Numbered from the stretch's first letter, positions 1-10,300 are shown. The stretch: 64,000 bases of DNA from Pseudomonas sp. HMWF032 (GCF_003060885.1 NZ_QAIG01000005.1:1077093-1141092), one strand, 5' to 3'. The notes: generated by a model not told the origin, from the sequence alone. Numbers and translations: made by a program.

Positions 1-1329
1 TTACTCGGGCGCGGCTTGGTTCTTCGCCTTGAGGCTGTGAAGCCGCTCAACCACATAGCGCAGGTGGATATGCAGCTCATACAGCTCGCTGGAGTAGGAC
101 AGCGGCACCTCGACCCGCGCCAGTTCGTCCTCAAGGCGTTCCAGGCGAGCGATTTCGGCGTCCAGGTCGCTGGGTAGGCTGCCCTTGTACAGCTGCTGAT
201 CGATTTCGCGCAGGTGCTTGTACCAGCGGTAGATGCGCGCGCGGATGCGCCATTGGTAGATCGGGCCGATGGCCTTGAACAGCGGGAACAGCAGCACCAG
301 CAGCGGAATGGCGAGGATGATGTAGCGGTCGGCCAGCGAGGCGATGCGAAACGGCAAGTAGCGCTGCAGGATCGGCAGGCCCTTGTCGTAGTAGTACTCG
401 GCTTCGCTCAGGGTGTTGAGTGACAGCGGCGGCTTGGCCGGGTAGCTGCCGGCCGGGTCGAGAAGGCTGCCGTGTTTGAGCACGGTTTTCGCCGCTTCGA
501 GAATCAGTGGCGTAAGCGAGGGGTGAAAGGCTTCGCCGGCCACCAGCGTGGCGACCGGGCCGAGGGTGACGATGTCACGGTCTGGCGTGTTGTGTTGCAT
601 GTCGAGCATGCCTTCACCGACCTCCAGGCGGCTCAGGTAGGGCAGGCGGGCCAGGTAGGCTTCGGTGCGGCGCAGGCTGGCTAGGCGTACTTTGGGCTCC
701 GCCGCCAGGCGCTGGATCAAGGCATTTTCGGCGGGGCCGACGAAAAAGGCCGCGTCCAGTTCGCCCGCGATCAGCGCCTCAGCGGCCTTGCTGCCGCCCA
801 TTTGTTGCCAGTGCTGTGGGTACTGTGGCGGCTCGATGCGGTTGGCGGCAAATAGCGCGGCGGTTACTGCCTGGGTGCCACTGTTGGCGGAGCCGATGGC
901 CAGGCGCAGCTTGATCAGATCGCTCAGGCGTTCGAATTTGGCCGTGTCACCGAGAAACAGCCACAGCGGTTCGCGGTACATCACGCCCAGGCCATTGAGG
1001 GTGCTGCGCGCCTCGTCGCTCAGCGTCAGTTCCTGGCCGCTCTGGACCAGGGCCAGTTCCACGTCGCCGCGACCCAGTTTGTCCAGGTTGTCCGCAGAGC
1101 CCGCGCTCTCCACCAGGTCAAGACTGAAACCCTGCAGCGCCAGTTCGTCTCGCAGCCGCTCGGCAAAGGTGTGGTAGCCACCGCCCACTGCGCCGGTCGC
1201 CATGCGGGCATGCATGGGCGGTGGTGGGGCGACAAAGTAGAAGAGGGCACCGACCAAGGCGGCCACTACGGGCACGATCCACAGGTTGGTCAACAACATA
1301 ATCTTTAGGTCGCGCAGGATTCTTCGCAT
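1..1329 (-). CDS. TAXI-family TRAP-type solute-binding protein, membrane anchored
   Basis: This 442-residue protein belongs to the TAXI group of TRAP solute receptors, judged by the GAVGGGYHTFAERL-like start of the binding domain (residues about 45-60) and the repeated ligand-lobe pattern up to about residue 330. An N-terminal hydrophobic segment (about 13-34) anchors it instead of a cleavable signal. A second hydrophobic segment (about 338-358) is followed by a charged, helical tail of about 85 residues that should be cytoplasmic. Classical TRAP receptors are soluble, and no TRAP permease gene adjoins it here, although the far side lies outside the window. An AAGGAA ribosome site sits 7 bases before the ATG. 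Solute uptake with a distant permease or ligand sensing are both possible; the ligand is unknown. The family call is firm, the role is inference. Confidence 0.8.
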   Translation of the reverse strand: MRRILRDLKIMLLTNLWIVPVVAALVGALFYFVAPPPPMHARMATGAVGGGYHTFAERLRDELALQGFSLDLVESAGSADNLDKLGRGDVELALVQSGQELTLSDEARSTLNGLGVMYREPLWLFLGDTAKFERLSDLIKLRLAIGSANSGTQAVTAALFAANRIEPPQYPQHWQQMGGSKAAEALIAGELDAAFFVGPAENALIQRLAAEPKVRLASLRRTEAYLARLPYLSRLEVGEGMLDMQHNTPDRDIVTLGPVATLVAGEAFHPSLTPLILEAAKTVLKHGSLLDPAGSYPAKPPLSLNTLSEAEYYYDKGLPILQRYLPFRIASLADRYIILAIPLLVLLFPLFKAIGPIYQWRIRARIYRWYKHLREIDQQLYKGSLPSDLDAEIARLERLEDELARVEVPLSYSSELYELHIHLRYVVERLHSLKAKNQAAPE

Positions 1330-1687
1330 TGCAGTTCCTTGGCCGTGCTCTGAGTGCGTAAAGGTTAACCGTCCGGCGTATTTTCCGCCTGTTGCCCCTG
1401 TGCACGTGCGTCGTGCGGGGCTGTGCCTGGCACTCGATTTAGAGCGGAAACGAAGCGTCAGACAGCTTTATAAGCTTCTGGAACGCGTTTTTCAGGGTTT
1501 CCCTATAACGAATTCGTCTTTATGGGCAATGATGGCGCTGTGATATCAATATTTTGGCGTCAATAAAACGAACAACAACCGACCGTTGCCCCATGACGGT
1601 TTAACCTGTTCCGCGGTCTGTCAGGGATGCTCTTCCGTGGTTTCGCTCTAACCCGGCTGTTGCGGGTTGAACGTAGGAAGGTGGCCT
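1330..1687. other. Divergent intergenic region before the protease pair
   Basis: About 360 bases separate the TAXI gene from the prodomain-like gene. The part at 1530-1575 is clearly richer in A and T than its surroundings and is the likely place for the promoter of the protease pair. I could not fix a convincing -10/-35 pair. No RNA gene or credible small gene was seen. Confidence 0.4.
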
Positions 1688-2377
1688 ATGCCCCGAACCC
1701 TGCTCTATATGGCGGTAGCCCTGCTTGCCTCAGGTGCCACGCTTGCATTCTTACTGCACGAGCCTTCAGCGGGCAACGTCGCTGTTACGCCTTCTGCCCC
1801 GTTGCCTTCTGCTCTGGCTGCGGCGCCGTCCACCGGTTTGCTGCCGCACAAGCCATTCAGTGCGCCGTCGGTTGCCGCCGTGGGTGTGGTCGCGAGCACG
1901 CCAGTTAAAGACGTAACGGTACAAGCGGCTGCACCGGATGACGATGTGGTTGAGCTTTGGGACAGCCGTTCGCTGGTGCCTGAGCAGCAAGACGAAATGA
2001 CCCTCTACCGCACCAACATGCCGGTTTCCGTCCTTGGCACGCTGGCCGTCGGCCAGACCCTGCAGCTGGCCGTACCGGGGCGTAAAGAACCGCTACGCGC
2101 CACGCTGGACGAGACCCACAACACCGGTGTCGCCGTTTGGAGCGGGTCGGTGCAAGGGGGGCAACCGGAAGACTCGCTGACTGTCGTGCGCGGGCAAGTG
2201 GAGACCCATATCACCCTGGCGACCCGCGATAAGACCCTGTCGTTTGTGGTGGACAACGCCACCGGCAGCATGCTGATGACCGACCAGAACGAGCTGCTGC
2301 TGCGTGCCACCCCGGACGCCCTCGTGACCCCTGAATCCACGCCGTTGCAGCCGCTCCCACCGCCAACCAGCGGCTGA
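1688..2377 (+). CDS. Exported protein resembling a detached metalloprotease prodomain
   Basis: A 229-residue protein with an N-terminal hydrophobic segment (about residues 4-22), then a low-complexity Ala/Pro/Ser region to about residue 75, and a folded part at about 100-205. That part alternates short strands (TLQLAVPG, GVAVWSGSVQG, THITLAT, LSFVVDN). It resembles the beta-rich propeptides found at the N-terminus of secreted M12B/M72-like metalloproteases. The next gene, 20 bases downstream on the same strand, is such a protease and has no prodomain of its own. I therefore infer that this protein acts in trans as its inhibitor or folding helper. The ATG at 1688 has AGGAAGG 6 bases upstream; a TTG at 1667 is in frame but has no good ribosome site. 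It could instead be an unrelated periplasmic protein. Confidence 0.55.
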   Translation: MPRTLLYMAVALLASGATLAFLLHEPSAGNVAVTPSAPLPSALAAAPSTGLLPHKPFSAPSVAAVGVVASTPVKDVTVQAAAPDDDVVELWDSRSLVPEQQDEMTLYRTNMPVSVLGTLAVGQTLQLAVPGRKEPLRATLDETHNTGVAVWSGSVQGGQPEDSLTVVRGQVETHITLATRDKTLSFVVDNATGSMLMTDQNELLLRATPDALVTPESTPLQPLPPPTSG

Positions 2378-2397
2378 GCGCTACAGGATTAGAAACC

Positions 2398-4254
2398 ATG
2401 AAAAAACTATTCGTCTGCCTGGCCATGCTCTTGCTGGCCCCGTTCACTCAAGCTGCCACCGAACCGCGCACCGTCGATCTGCTGGTGCTCTACACCAAAG
2501 AGGCGCAAGCCCTGCCCAATGGGCGTGACATTGACGCACGCATCGCCAGCTACATCGAATTTGCCAACAACGCGTTCAAGAAGAGCAACGTCAACTTGCG
2601 CCTGCGTTTGGTCAACCGGCAACTGCTGACCTGGGCCAGCTACCCGACCATATCCGAGAAAGATTTGTCTGCGTTCGCTGCCGATCCACGGGTACAACAA
2701 CTGCGTGAAACCTACGGCGCCGATGTGGTGCAACTGATCAGCCGTACCCCAGTGGGCCAGGGCTATGGCGTGTGCGGCATTGGCTACGTACTCTCCGGGC
2801 CGAAGAACAGCGGCACGTTCCAGAATGGTGCCTGGGCCAGTGCCTACGGCATCACCGGCGTGGATTGCAGCCTGAGCACCATGGCTCACGAGATTGGCCA
2901 CAACCTGGGGTTGCGTCACTCCTATGAGCAAGACCAGACCGAGGGTTACTACACCTACCTGGCCCGTGGCATTCACCAAGGTACCTATGAATGGGGCCGC
3001 GGCTACGGCGTGCAGGGTCGTTTCGCGACCATCATGGCCTATCCGCAAGTGTTTAACGCGTCGGTGCAGGCGCCGTTGTTTTCCACCCCAACCCTGGTCG
3101 ACAGTACCTGTGCCAACCAGGCGTGTGGCCGTGCCAGCTATGCAGACGCCGCTCGCGCGCTAAATGACATGGCTGCACACATCGCCGCACTGCGTCCGAC
3201 AAAAGTGCCCGAAACGGTCAACCCCACCAGCACGCCGACCAAACCCACTACGCCGACCACGCCCACTCCACCCACCACACCGGCCCCGCCCGTAGCACCG
3301 CCGGTAACGGCCTGGTGCGCCAAACCCGCGCTCACAGGCTTGGTAACCAACGGCGAGTTCCGCACCCTGGATGGTTGGAAAACCTTACTTAACGTGGCCA
3401 AGCTGAGCCAACTTAACGTCGGTAAAACCTGCCGTGACGACGCGTTGCAATTCGACCTGCCGGCCGGCCGCGACGATATGCTTGCCACCTCTGTCGGCGC
3501 GCTCAAGGTGGGTGCCACCTACCGGTTGAAAGCCAAGGTCATGCTCAAGGGCACCAACATGCGCGGTAACGTGTACCTGGGCATGGTCCATGAGGAAAAC
3601 GCCGGTATCAGCTACAGCAGCGCCAACGGTGCGATCAAGTCGGTGACCAGCAGCGAGTTCACGCCCATCGACATGACCTTTATCTACCAGCCGCCACCCA
3701 CCGTCGTCCGTAACACCTACCTGGGCCTATTAAGCATCAACCGTTTGGGTGTGCTGCTGGATGAAGTTCAGCTCAGCGAAGTGACGCCCACCACCGCAAT
3801 CAAGCCGCTTACGCCAGCGGCATTCAGTTGGACGTTCGACAGTGCGATCGGCGAATGGACTGGCTTCTACGGCAGCAATCGGCTCACTGCGCTGGCGGCG
3901 ACCGGCAAGTCGCTGGAGGTTTACGCGCGTAAGGCCGATGGCACTGGCGCGAGCCTGTTGCTAGCCGGCAAGGTACAGCCAGGCTTGTCCTATCGCTTTA
4001 GCGCTGACGTGATGGTGAGCCGCACCGCCAGCGTCGCTGCGCTGTCCTATGCCTACCTCTACCTTGAAGACACGTCCGGCAATGCTCGTCTGCTGTCACT
4101 CGGTGTGGTGAATACCAAGGGCGGTGTTTGGAGCAAGTTGCAGCAGAGCTTCCAAGTGCCGACCGGTACTTATCGACGCATGGAACTGCTGGTGCTGGGC
4201 ACTCGGTCAGATCAATCGTTGTACCTGGACAACATCAGCCTTAACCGGCTCTAG
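2398..4254 (+). CDS. Secreted reprolysin-like zinc metalloprotease with two C-terminal carbohydrate-binding-like domains
   Basis: A 618-residue secreted protease. Residues 1-19 form a signal peptide ending in TQA. The catalytic domain (about 25-265) carries the metzincin zinc site HEIGHNLGLRH, with ligands H164, H168 and H174 and the catalytic base E165, and a Met-turn at M213 (IMAYP). This places it near the reprolysin/M12B and M72 peptidyl-Asp families. A Thr/Pro-rich linker (about 270-303) leads to two beta-sandwich repeats (about 310-462 and 475-618). Their starts (NGEFRTLDGW, FDSAIGEWTGF) and ends (LLDEVQLSEV, LYLDNISLNRL) look like CBM4/9-type domains. It has no N-terminal propeptide, and the preceding gene probably supplies one. 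Tethering to polysaccharide or a glycosylated surface is inferred; substrate specificity is unknown. Confidence 0.85.
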   Translation: MKKLFVCLAMLLLAPFTQAATEPRTVDLLVLYTKEAQALPNGRDIDARIASYIEFANNAFKKSNVNLRLRLVNRQLLTWASYPTISEKDLSAFAADPRVQQLRETYGADVVQLISRTPVGQGYGVCGIGYVLSGPKNSGTFQNGAWASAYGITGVDCSLSTMAHEIGHNLGLRHSYEQDQTEGYYTYLARGIHQGTYEWGRGYGVQGRFATIMAYPQVFNASVQAPLFSTPTLVDSTCANQACGRASYADAARALNDMAAHIAALRPTKVPETVNPTSTPTKPTTPTTPTPPTTPAPPVAPPVTAWCAKPALTGLVTNGEFRTLDGWKTLLNVAKLSQLNVGKTCRDDALQFDLPAGRDDMLATSVGALKVGATYRLKAKVMLKGTNMRGNVYLGMVHEENAGISYSSANGAIKSVTSSEFTPIDMTFIYQPPPTVVRNTYLGLLSINRLGVLLDEVQLSEVTPTTAIKPLTPAAFSWTFDSAIGEWTGFYGSNRLTALAATGKSLEVYARKADGTGASLLLAGKVQPGLSYRFSADVMVSRTASVAALSYAYLYLEDTSGNARLLSLGVVNTKGGVWSKLQQSFQVPTGTYRRMELLVLGTRSDQSLYLDNISLNRL

Positions 4255-4260
4255 CCGGAA

Positions 4261-4297
4261 AAAACTGGCGCCCGTGGTTGGGGCGCCAGTTTTTTTG
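4261..4297. terminator. Bidirectional intrinsic terminator
   Basis: A perfect hairpin with arms ACTGGCGCCC and GGGCGCCAGT and a 7-base loop has an A-run on its left and a T-run on its right. It can end both the protease transcript (plus strand) and the facing permease transcript (minus strand). Confidence 0.85.
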
Positions 4298-4304
4298 CCT
4301 GCGG

Positions 4305-5573
4305 TTAATGCGCCGAAGAGGGTGAAGTCGGCGTACGACGGCTGCGAATAGAGTCCAGCGCCGCCAAGGCCAGCAGCAGGCCCGCGGCGTACCAGGCGTC
4401 GTTGCCCAGGGCGACCATCACCAGGGCACAGAGCAGCGCGCTAAACGCCGCCACCCACCGCCACAGTCCTTTTAACAGCACCCAGCCAGCGGCCATGCTG
4501 AACAGATAAATCAGCACAAAGTTGCCATTGGCGTAGCGGATGAGTTGGTCCACCGACAGTTGCATCACCGCTGCCAAGCTGGCGCACAGGGCGCAGATAA
4601 TCACCACCAGCAACAAGGCGCGAGCCGGCACACCGTGATGGTTACGCTGGGCCAGCGGGCGCGGCAATTTGCCTTCATCAGCCAGGCTCCAGATCAACCG
4701 CGCAAAGCCCTGCACATAGACATTCATCGAAGCAAAGCAGGCCAGGTAGCCGATCAGCGCGCTAAGCCAGCGGGCCTTGGCGCCGAACAGTTGGTCGAGC
4801 ATACGCGGCAGTGACGCAGCATCGGTCTGCACATCGCCGTAGGCATGAAAACTCAACACCGCCACCGAAAAGGCCCAGTACACCAGGCCTGCCAGCAGCA
4901 CACCCAACAGCAGCGCCAGTGGGAAGTCGCGTTCAGGGTTCTTGAATTCCTCGCCCATATGGGTAAAGGCTTCGATGCCGACAAAACACCAGAACATCAC
5001 CCCCAGCGCGACGGGCAGCAGATGCCAGGAACCACTCAGTTCCGGCAGCAAAGGTTGATTGGCGTGGGGCAAATCACCGGCCCACCAGATCAACCCCACC
5101 GTGGCAATAATCGCCAAGGCAATCGCCCCCTGCACCATGCCCGAGGCCTTTGCCGGGCGTTGGCCGAGGAGCAACATCGCCCCCAGCGTAGCGAGCTGAA
5201 TCAGCAGCGCTTCTCTGCGGCCGATGGCAAACAAGGCCTGGAAAAAGCCGGTGGAAATATTCAGCGCTGCCGGCAAACCCACCGGCAACACCGCAATAAA
5301 CAGTAGGGCGCTGATACGCTCCATCCGCGGCCCAAAGGCGCGGCCAATCAAATGCGGCGCGCCGCCGGCATGGGGGAAGTGCCGACCCAGCTGAGCGAAG
5401 GTAAACGCCACTGGCAGCACCAGAGCGATCAGCAGCATCCAGGCCCATAACGACGCCTCGCCGGCAGCAGTGGCGGCCAGCGCCGGGATCACAAAAATGC
5501 CCGTGCCCAGCAGCGAGGTACTTAGCAGGCCAATCCCTTGCAGCAGGCTCAATTCCGGGTTCAGACGACTCAT
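4305..5573 (-). CDS. yjeH: APC-family amino-acid transporter, YjeH-like
   Basis: A 422-residue, very hydrophobic protein with about 12 membrane segments. The N-terminal stretch GIGLLSTSLLGTGIFVIPAL is the APC signature around the first helix. The overall size and the FAQLGRHFPHAGGAPHLIG segment fit E. coli YjeH, which exports L-methionine and branched-chain amino acids across the inner membrane. The gene lies head to head with an Lrp/AsnC regulator, the usual arrangement for amino-acid-responsive control of a transporter. The family call is strong; the substrate is inferred from the E. coli homologue. The gene ends at a terminator shared with the protease gene. Confidence 0.8.
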   Translation of the reverse strand: MSRLNPELSLLQGIGLLSTSLLGTGIFVIPALAATAAGEASLWAWMLLIALVLPVAFTFAQLGRHFPHAGGAPHLIGRAFGPRMERISALLFIAVLPVGLPAALNISTGFFQALFAIGRREALLIQLATLGAMLLLGQRPAKASGMVQGAIALAIIATVGLIWWAGDLPHANQPLLPELSGSWHLLPVALGVMFWCFVGIEAFTHMGEEFKNPERDFPLALLLGVLLAGLVYWAFSVAVLSFHAYGDVQTDAASLPRMLDQLFGAKARWLSALIGYLACFASMNVYVQGFARLIWSLADEGKLPRPLAQRNHHGVPARALLLVVIICALCASLAAVMQLSVDQLIRYANGNFVLIYLFSMAAGWVLLKGLWRWVAAFSALLCALVMVALGNDAWYAAGLLLALAALDSIRSRRTPTSPSSAH

Positions 5574-5638
5574 GTTGTATGCTCTGCGGTTTCGTTCGCC
5601 ATGTTAAATCGCCCGCCTGTTACAGGCTGCTGGCGAAG

Positions 5639-5656
5639 CGTCGGCTTTGACCGACG
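5639..5656. promoter_or_regulatory. Inverted repeat in the transporter/Lrp intergenic region
   Basis: CGTCGG and CCGACG arms with a 6-base spacer lie midway between the divergent permease and Lrp/AsnC genes. It could be an operator for the Lrp-type protein or a small RNA hairpin. The sequence does not decide which. Confidence 0.3.
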
Positions 5657-5701
5657 ATCTGGCGCATTTGGCCGTCAAATTGCCTTTTTCGAGAGCCCCG
5701 C

Positions 5702-6121
5702 GTGGACAAGTTCGATCAGCAGATACTCGCCCTGTTGCGCGCCGATGCGCGCTTACCCGTCAGCCAGATCGCCCGTGAGGTCAATTTGTCGCGCTCGGCC
5801 GTCAGTGAGCGCATTCGCCAACTGGAACAGGCGGGTGTGATCCGTGGCTATCAGGCGCAGGTGGCGCTGCCCGGTGCAGGCGCGATCACCGCTTATCTGG
5901 AGTTGTTCTACCAAGGCGGCCGCTGCGAGCACTACGTCGAGCGCATGCGCGTGTACCCGGAGGTGCGCCGCTGCAGCGGTATCAGTGGCGAAACGGACAT
6001 GCTGGTGGTCATCGAAGCGCCCTCCATGCAGCGTCTGAGCGAGGTGCGCGGCGAGATCGAAAACTTCCCCGGCATGCAGAAAGTGAAGACCCACATGGTG
6101 GTCAAGGATTGGCTGTTTTGA
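5702..6121 (+). CDS. Lrp/AsnC-family transcriptional regulator
   Basis: A 139-residue protein with the typical layout: an N-terminal helix-turn-helix (about residues 4-55, DKFDQQILALLRADARLPVS then LSRSAVSERIRQLEQAGVI) and a C-terminal ligand-binding/oligomerisation domain (about 60-139) with the GETDMLVVIEAP stretch. It uses a GTG start. Such proteins sense amino acids and regulate nearby metabolism or transport genes. The divergent YjeH-like transporter 128 bases away is the natural target. The gene is also only 2 bases upstream of sbcD, so part of the sbcDC transcription may come from this promoter. The family is certain, the target inferred. Confidence 0.88.
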   Translation: MDKFDQQILALLRADARLPVSQIAREVNLSRSAVSERIRQLEQAGVIRGYQAQVALPGAGAITAYLELFYQGGRCEHYVERMRVYPEVRRCSGISGETDMLVVIEAPSMQRLSEVRGEIENFPGMQKVKTHMVVKDWLF

Positions 6122-6123
6122 GC

Positions 6124-7344
6124 ATGCGCATCCTGCACACCTCCGACTGGCACCTCGGCCAGCACTTTATGGGCAAGACGCGTCAGGCTGAGCATCAGGC
6201 GTTCTGTGCCTGGCTGATCGAGCAGGTGCGCGCGCAGGCGGTGGATGCGCTGCTGATTGCCGGCGATATCTTCGACACCGGCGCACCGCCCAGCTATGCC
6301 CGTGAGCAGTACAACCGCTTTATCGTCGAGCTACGCGCCACCGGCTGTGCGTTGGTGGTGCTGGGCGGCAACCATGATTCGGTGGCCATGCTCGCTGAGA
6401 GCAAAACCCTGTTGGCGCAGCTCGGTACGCGGGTGATTCCGGGTGTTTGTGAGCAGCTGGATGAGCAGCTGCTGGTGCTGCAACAGCGTGACGGCTCGCC
6501 GGGTGCGATTCTCTGCGGCATCCCGTTTATCCGCCCGCGCGATGTGCTGCTCAGCCAGGCTGGGCAGAGCGCGCAGGACAAGCAACTGTCGCTGCAGCAG
6601 GCGATCCAGCAGCACTATCAGGACCTCTATGTCCTGGCCGAAGCCAAGCGCGTTGAGCTGGGCGGCGAGCTGCCGATTATCGCCACTGGGCATCTGACCA
6701 CGGTCGGTGCCAGCGCCAGTGATTCGGTGCGTGAGATTTATGTCGGCAGCCTGGAGGCCTTCCCCACCAGCGCCTTTCCGCCTGCGGCCTACATCGCCCT
6801 GGGGCATATCCATCGGCCGCAGAAGGTCGGCGGACTGGAGCATATCCGCTACTGCGGTTCGCCCATTCCCCTGAGCTTCGATGAAGCCAAACAGCAGAAG
6901 GAAGTGCTGCTGGTGGACCTCGATAGTAGCGGCTTGCGCCAGATCAGCGCGCTGCCGGTGCCGCGTTTTCAGCCGCTGCTGTCCTTACGCGGCTCGCTAA
7001 AAGAGCTGGACGTGCAGATCAAACAAGCGGCGAAGCAAGGCAATGTCGAACAGCCGGTGTGGCTGGAAGTGCTGGTTGGCACCGACGATTACCTGAGTGA
7101 CTTGCAACTGCGCATCGCCGCGCTGTGCGAGGGGCTGCCGGTGGAGGTGCTGCGCATTCGTCGCGAGCGTGGCAATGCCAGCAGCAGCCTGCAGGGCCAG
7201 GCCAAGGAAACCCTGGATGAGCTGAGTGTCGAAGAGGTGTTCGCCCAACGTTTAAGCAGCGAAGCGCTGGACGAGGCCGAGCAGGCACGCTTGCTGGGGC
7301 TGTATCAGCAGGTGGTCAGCGAACTGCGCGAGGGTGACGCATGA
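6124..7344 (+). CDS. sbcD: Exonuclease SbcCD subunit D (nuclease)
   Basis: The 406-residue Mre11-like nuclease subunit of SbcCD, which cleaves DNA hairpins and protein-blocked double-strand ends and so removes long palindromes. The metallophosphoesterase motifs are in order: SDWHLGQ (D8, H10), AGDIFD (D48), GGNHDS (N83, H84), a later GHLTT stretch and GHIHRPQ. Length is normal. The ATG at 6124 begins the conserved [10 protein letters not shown]; the TTG 15 bases upstream is in frame but overlaps the Lrp gene. The last 4 bases (ATGA) overlap the sbcC start, indicating translational coupling. Confidence 0.96.
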   Translation: MRILHTSDWHLGQHFMGKTRQAEHQAFCAWLIEQVRAQAVDALLIAGDIFDTGAPPSYAREQYNRFIVELRATGCALVVLGGNHDSVAMLAESKTLLAQLGTRVIPGVCEQLDEQLLVLQQRDGSPGAILCGIPFIRPRDVLLSQAGQSAQDKQLSLQQAIQQHYQDLYVLAEAKRVELGGELPIIATGHLTTVGASASDSVREIYVGSLEAFPTSAFPPAAYIALGHIHRPQKVGGLEHIRYCGSPIPLSFDEAKQQKEVLLVDLDSSGLRQISALPVPRFQPLLSLRGSLKELDVQIKQAAKQGNVEQPVWLEVLVGTDDYLSDLQLRIAALCEGLPVEVLRIRRERGNASSSLQGQAKETLDELSVEEVFAQRLSSEALDEAEQARLLGLYQQVVSELREGDA

Positions 7345-10300
7345 AGATTCTCAGCCTGCGCCTGAAAAACCTCAATTCGCTCAAGGGCGAGTGGAAGATC
7401 GACTTCACCGCCGAACCCTTCAAGGACAACGGTCTGTTTGCCATCACCGGGCCGACCGGCGCGGGTAAAACCACGCTGCTGGATGCCATCTGCCTGGCGC
7501 TTTACCACCGCACGCCGCGCATGAGCACGGTGTCGGCTAGCGCCAACGAACTGATGAGTCGGCACACCGCCGATTGCTTGGCCGAGGTTGAGTTTGAGGT
7601 TAAGGGCGTCGCCTACCGCGCCTTCTGGAGCCAGCGCCGCGCCCGCGATAAGGCCGATGGCGCGCTGCAAGCGCCCAAGGTCGAACTGGCGGCTGCCGAT
7701 GGGTCAATCATCACCGATAAAATCAACGAGAAGCTGCGCGAAACCGAGCGCCTGACGGGGCTGGATTTCGAGCGCTTTACCAAATCCATGCTGCTGGCCC
7801 AGGGTGGTTTCGCCGCCTTTCTCGAAGCCAATGCCAACCAGCGCGCCGAGCTGCTGGAGGAACTGACCGGCACCGATATCTATGGGCAGATCTCCCAGCG
7901 GGTGTTCGAGCAGTGTCGCGAGGTGAAAGTCGCCCTCGACCAGCTGCGTGCACGCGCCGAGGGTGTCGAACTGCTAAGTGAAGAGCAGCGCGCCGAGTTG
8001 CAAGCGCAGTCCAAGCAACTGACTATTGATGAAGCCGCACTCGGCGCCCAGCACGCCGAGTTGCAGCGCCAACGCCGTTGGTGTGAGGAGTTGAACAAAA
8101 CCCAGGCTCAGTTGCACGCCAGCCAGCAGGCCGAGCAGGCGGCGCAGCAGGCATTACAACAGGCCCAGCCGCAGCTGGCTAAACTGGCCGCCAGCGAGCC
8201 TGCGCTGCGCTTGCAGCCGCTGCACCATGATTGGCAGCAGGCCCGCCAGAGCCTGGCGCAGACCGAGCAGGGCTTGCAGCAGAATGCCGCCGAACAGCGC
8301 CAGATTGAGCAGACTGTTGCCGAGCACAGCTGGCAGGCGCGCGAACTGAGCGCCTTGCTGCTTGCCGATTGCCAGGCACAACGCCAGCAGCTGGCCGAGC
8401 GCCTGCAACTGTTGGAGCAACAACTGGCCGCGCAGCCGCAGCATGGTCGTCTGGGTGAGCAGCTGGGTAGCTGGGGCGAGCAGCTTAAGGCGCGCCAGCA
8501 ACTGACCGGGGAAATCGCCCAGCTGCAACTCAGTCAACAGCAGCTGCAAGAAACGATCACCGCGTCGCAGACGCAACTGAACCAGCAAACTGAACAACTT
8601 GGCGCCGAACAGCATCGCCTGCAGCAGGCCCGCGAGCAGGAACGCGCCGCGCAGCAACAACAGCAGACGCTGCTGGCCGGACGCAGTGAGGCAGCCTGGC
8701 GCGAGCGTTGGCAGCAGCTGCATATCCAGGGCGGTGTGCTGAGTCAGCTGGGCGAATTAGCCGACGCGCAACAGCGCCTGGCAATCGAACAAACGCAGTT
8801 GACCAACGCCCTGACGCTATTGCGCGAGCAGCATCAGGCCAAGAACGCCGAAGTGGCGCAGTTGCGCCTGCGCTACAAGGACCTGCAACAACAGGTACAG
8901 GCCCAGGAAAAACTGCTGGAGCAGGAGCAACGCATCCAGGCCCTGGAAGCCCATCGCGCCCAACTGCAACCCGGCGAAGCCTGCCCGCTGTGCGGCTCCG
9001 AGGCGCATCCGGCGATTAGCGCCTACCAAGCTCTGGATGTGTCGGCGACCAAGGCGCTGTTGAACAGTAAGCGCAACGAACTGGAAGCCCTGACCGAACA
9101 GGGCCGGCAACTGGCTGGCGAACTGGAAAAACTCGCTGCCCGCCTGGAGCAGCAACAGCAGCAATTTGCGCGGGGTGAGCAGACCCAGGCCGAGCAGGGT
9201 GAGCGCTGGCAAAGCCTGACTGCGCAGCTGGAACATCCGCTGGCCGATGTTGAGGCCCTGGCTAAGCAGCAGGTGCAACAAAGCGATGAGCTGCTCATGC
9301 TGCAGCAGCAACTTGAGCAGCTCCAACAGCTCAATACCGCCCTTGAGCAGTGCCAGCAAGCGCGGCTAAATCAGCAACAGCGGTGCAGCGAGCTGGAACA
9401 GCAGCAGGCACTTAATCGACTGCACCTGCAGCAGCGTCAGGAGCAGCGCGAGCAAGGTCAACAGCGCCTGCAACAACTGCTGCAGGTTGCTGCTGAACGT
9501 ACTGCCGATCTGAGTCAGGCCCTTGCCGAGTTTGGCTATCAGCTGCCGGACAACGCCAGCGCCTGGCTCATCGAGCGCCAAACAGAGTGGCAGTGTTGGC
9601 AGCGCAATCAGCAGCAAAGCCTGGATTTACACCGCCAGCTCAGTGAGCTGGATCATGGCCTGCAGGCTGCAGTGCAGCAGTCTCAGCTTTGGCAACAACG
9701 CTGGACTGCGCTGGGCCTGGCCGATCAGCCGACCTTGGCCAAGCCTGCCGATGCGCAGGCGGCCTTGCAGCAGGCGCAGGCTCAACTGGACGAGGCGCAG
9801 CGCCGTCAGCAGCAACTGGCCGGTAGCTGTCAGGCCCTGGCCAGCCGTCTGCAGGATGAACAAGCGCGCCTGCAACAGGCCGAACAGCAGTGGACGGCCG
9901 CTCTGACCGTCAGCCCCTTTAATGTTGAAGCCGATTATCTGGCCGCCCTGCTGGATGAGACACAGCGCGCCGCGTTACAGCAATTGCGTCAGCGCCTGGA
10001 TAAAGCTCTAAGCGATGCCCAGGCCCTGGCCCGTGCAGCCGCACAGCAGCTGGCCGCCCTGCAGGCCAACCCGGCAACCTCACTCGATCTTGTGCAACTG
10101 GACAAACAGCTGCTTGCCCTGAGCGTCCAGCGCAAATCCCTAAGTGAACGCCAGGGCGAAATCCGCGCGCAGTTGCAGGGCGATGATGATCGCCGGCAGG
10201 GTCAGCAAAGCCTGTTTGCTGCGATCAGCACCCAGCAGGGTGAATACGACCTGTGGCAGCAGCTCAACAGCCTGATTGGCTCGTCCGACGGTGCCAAATA

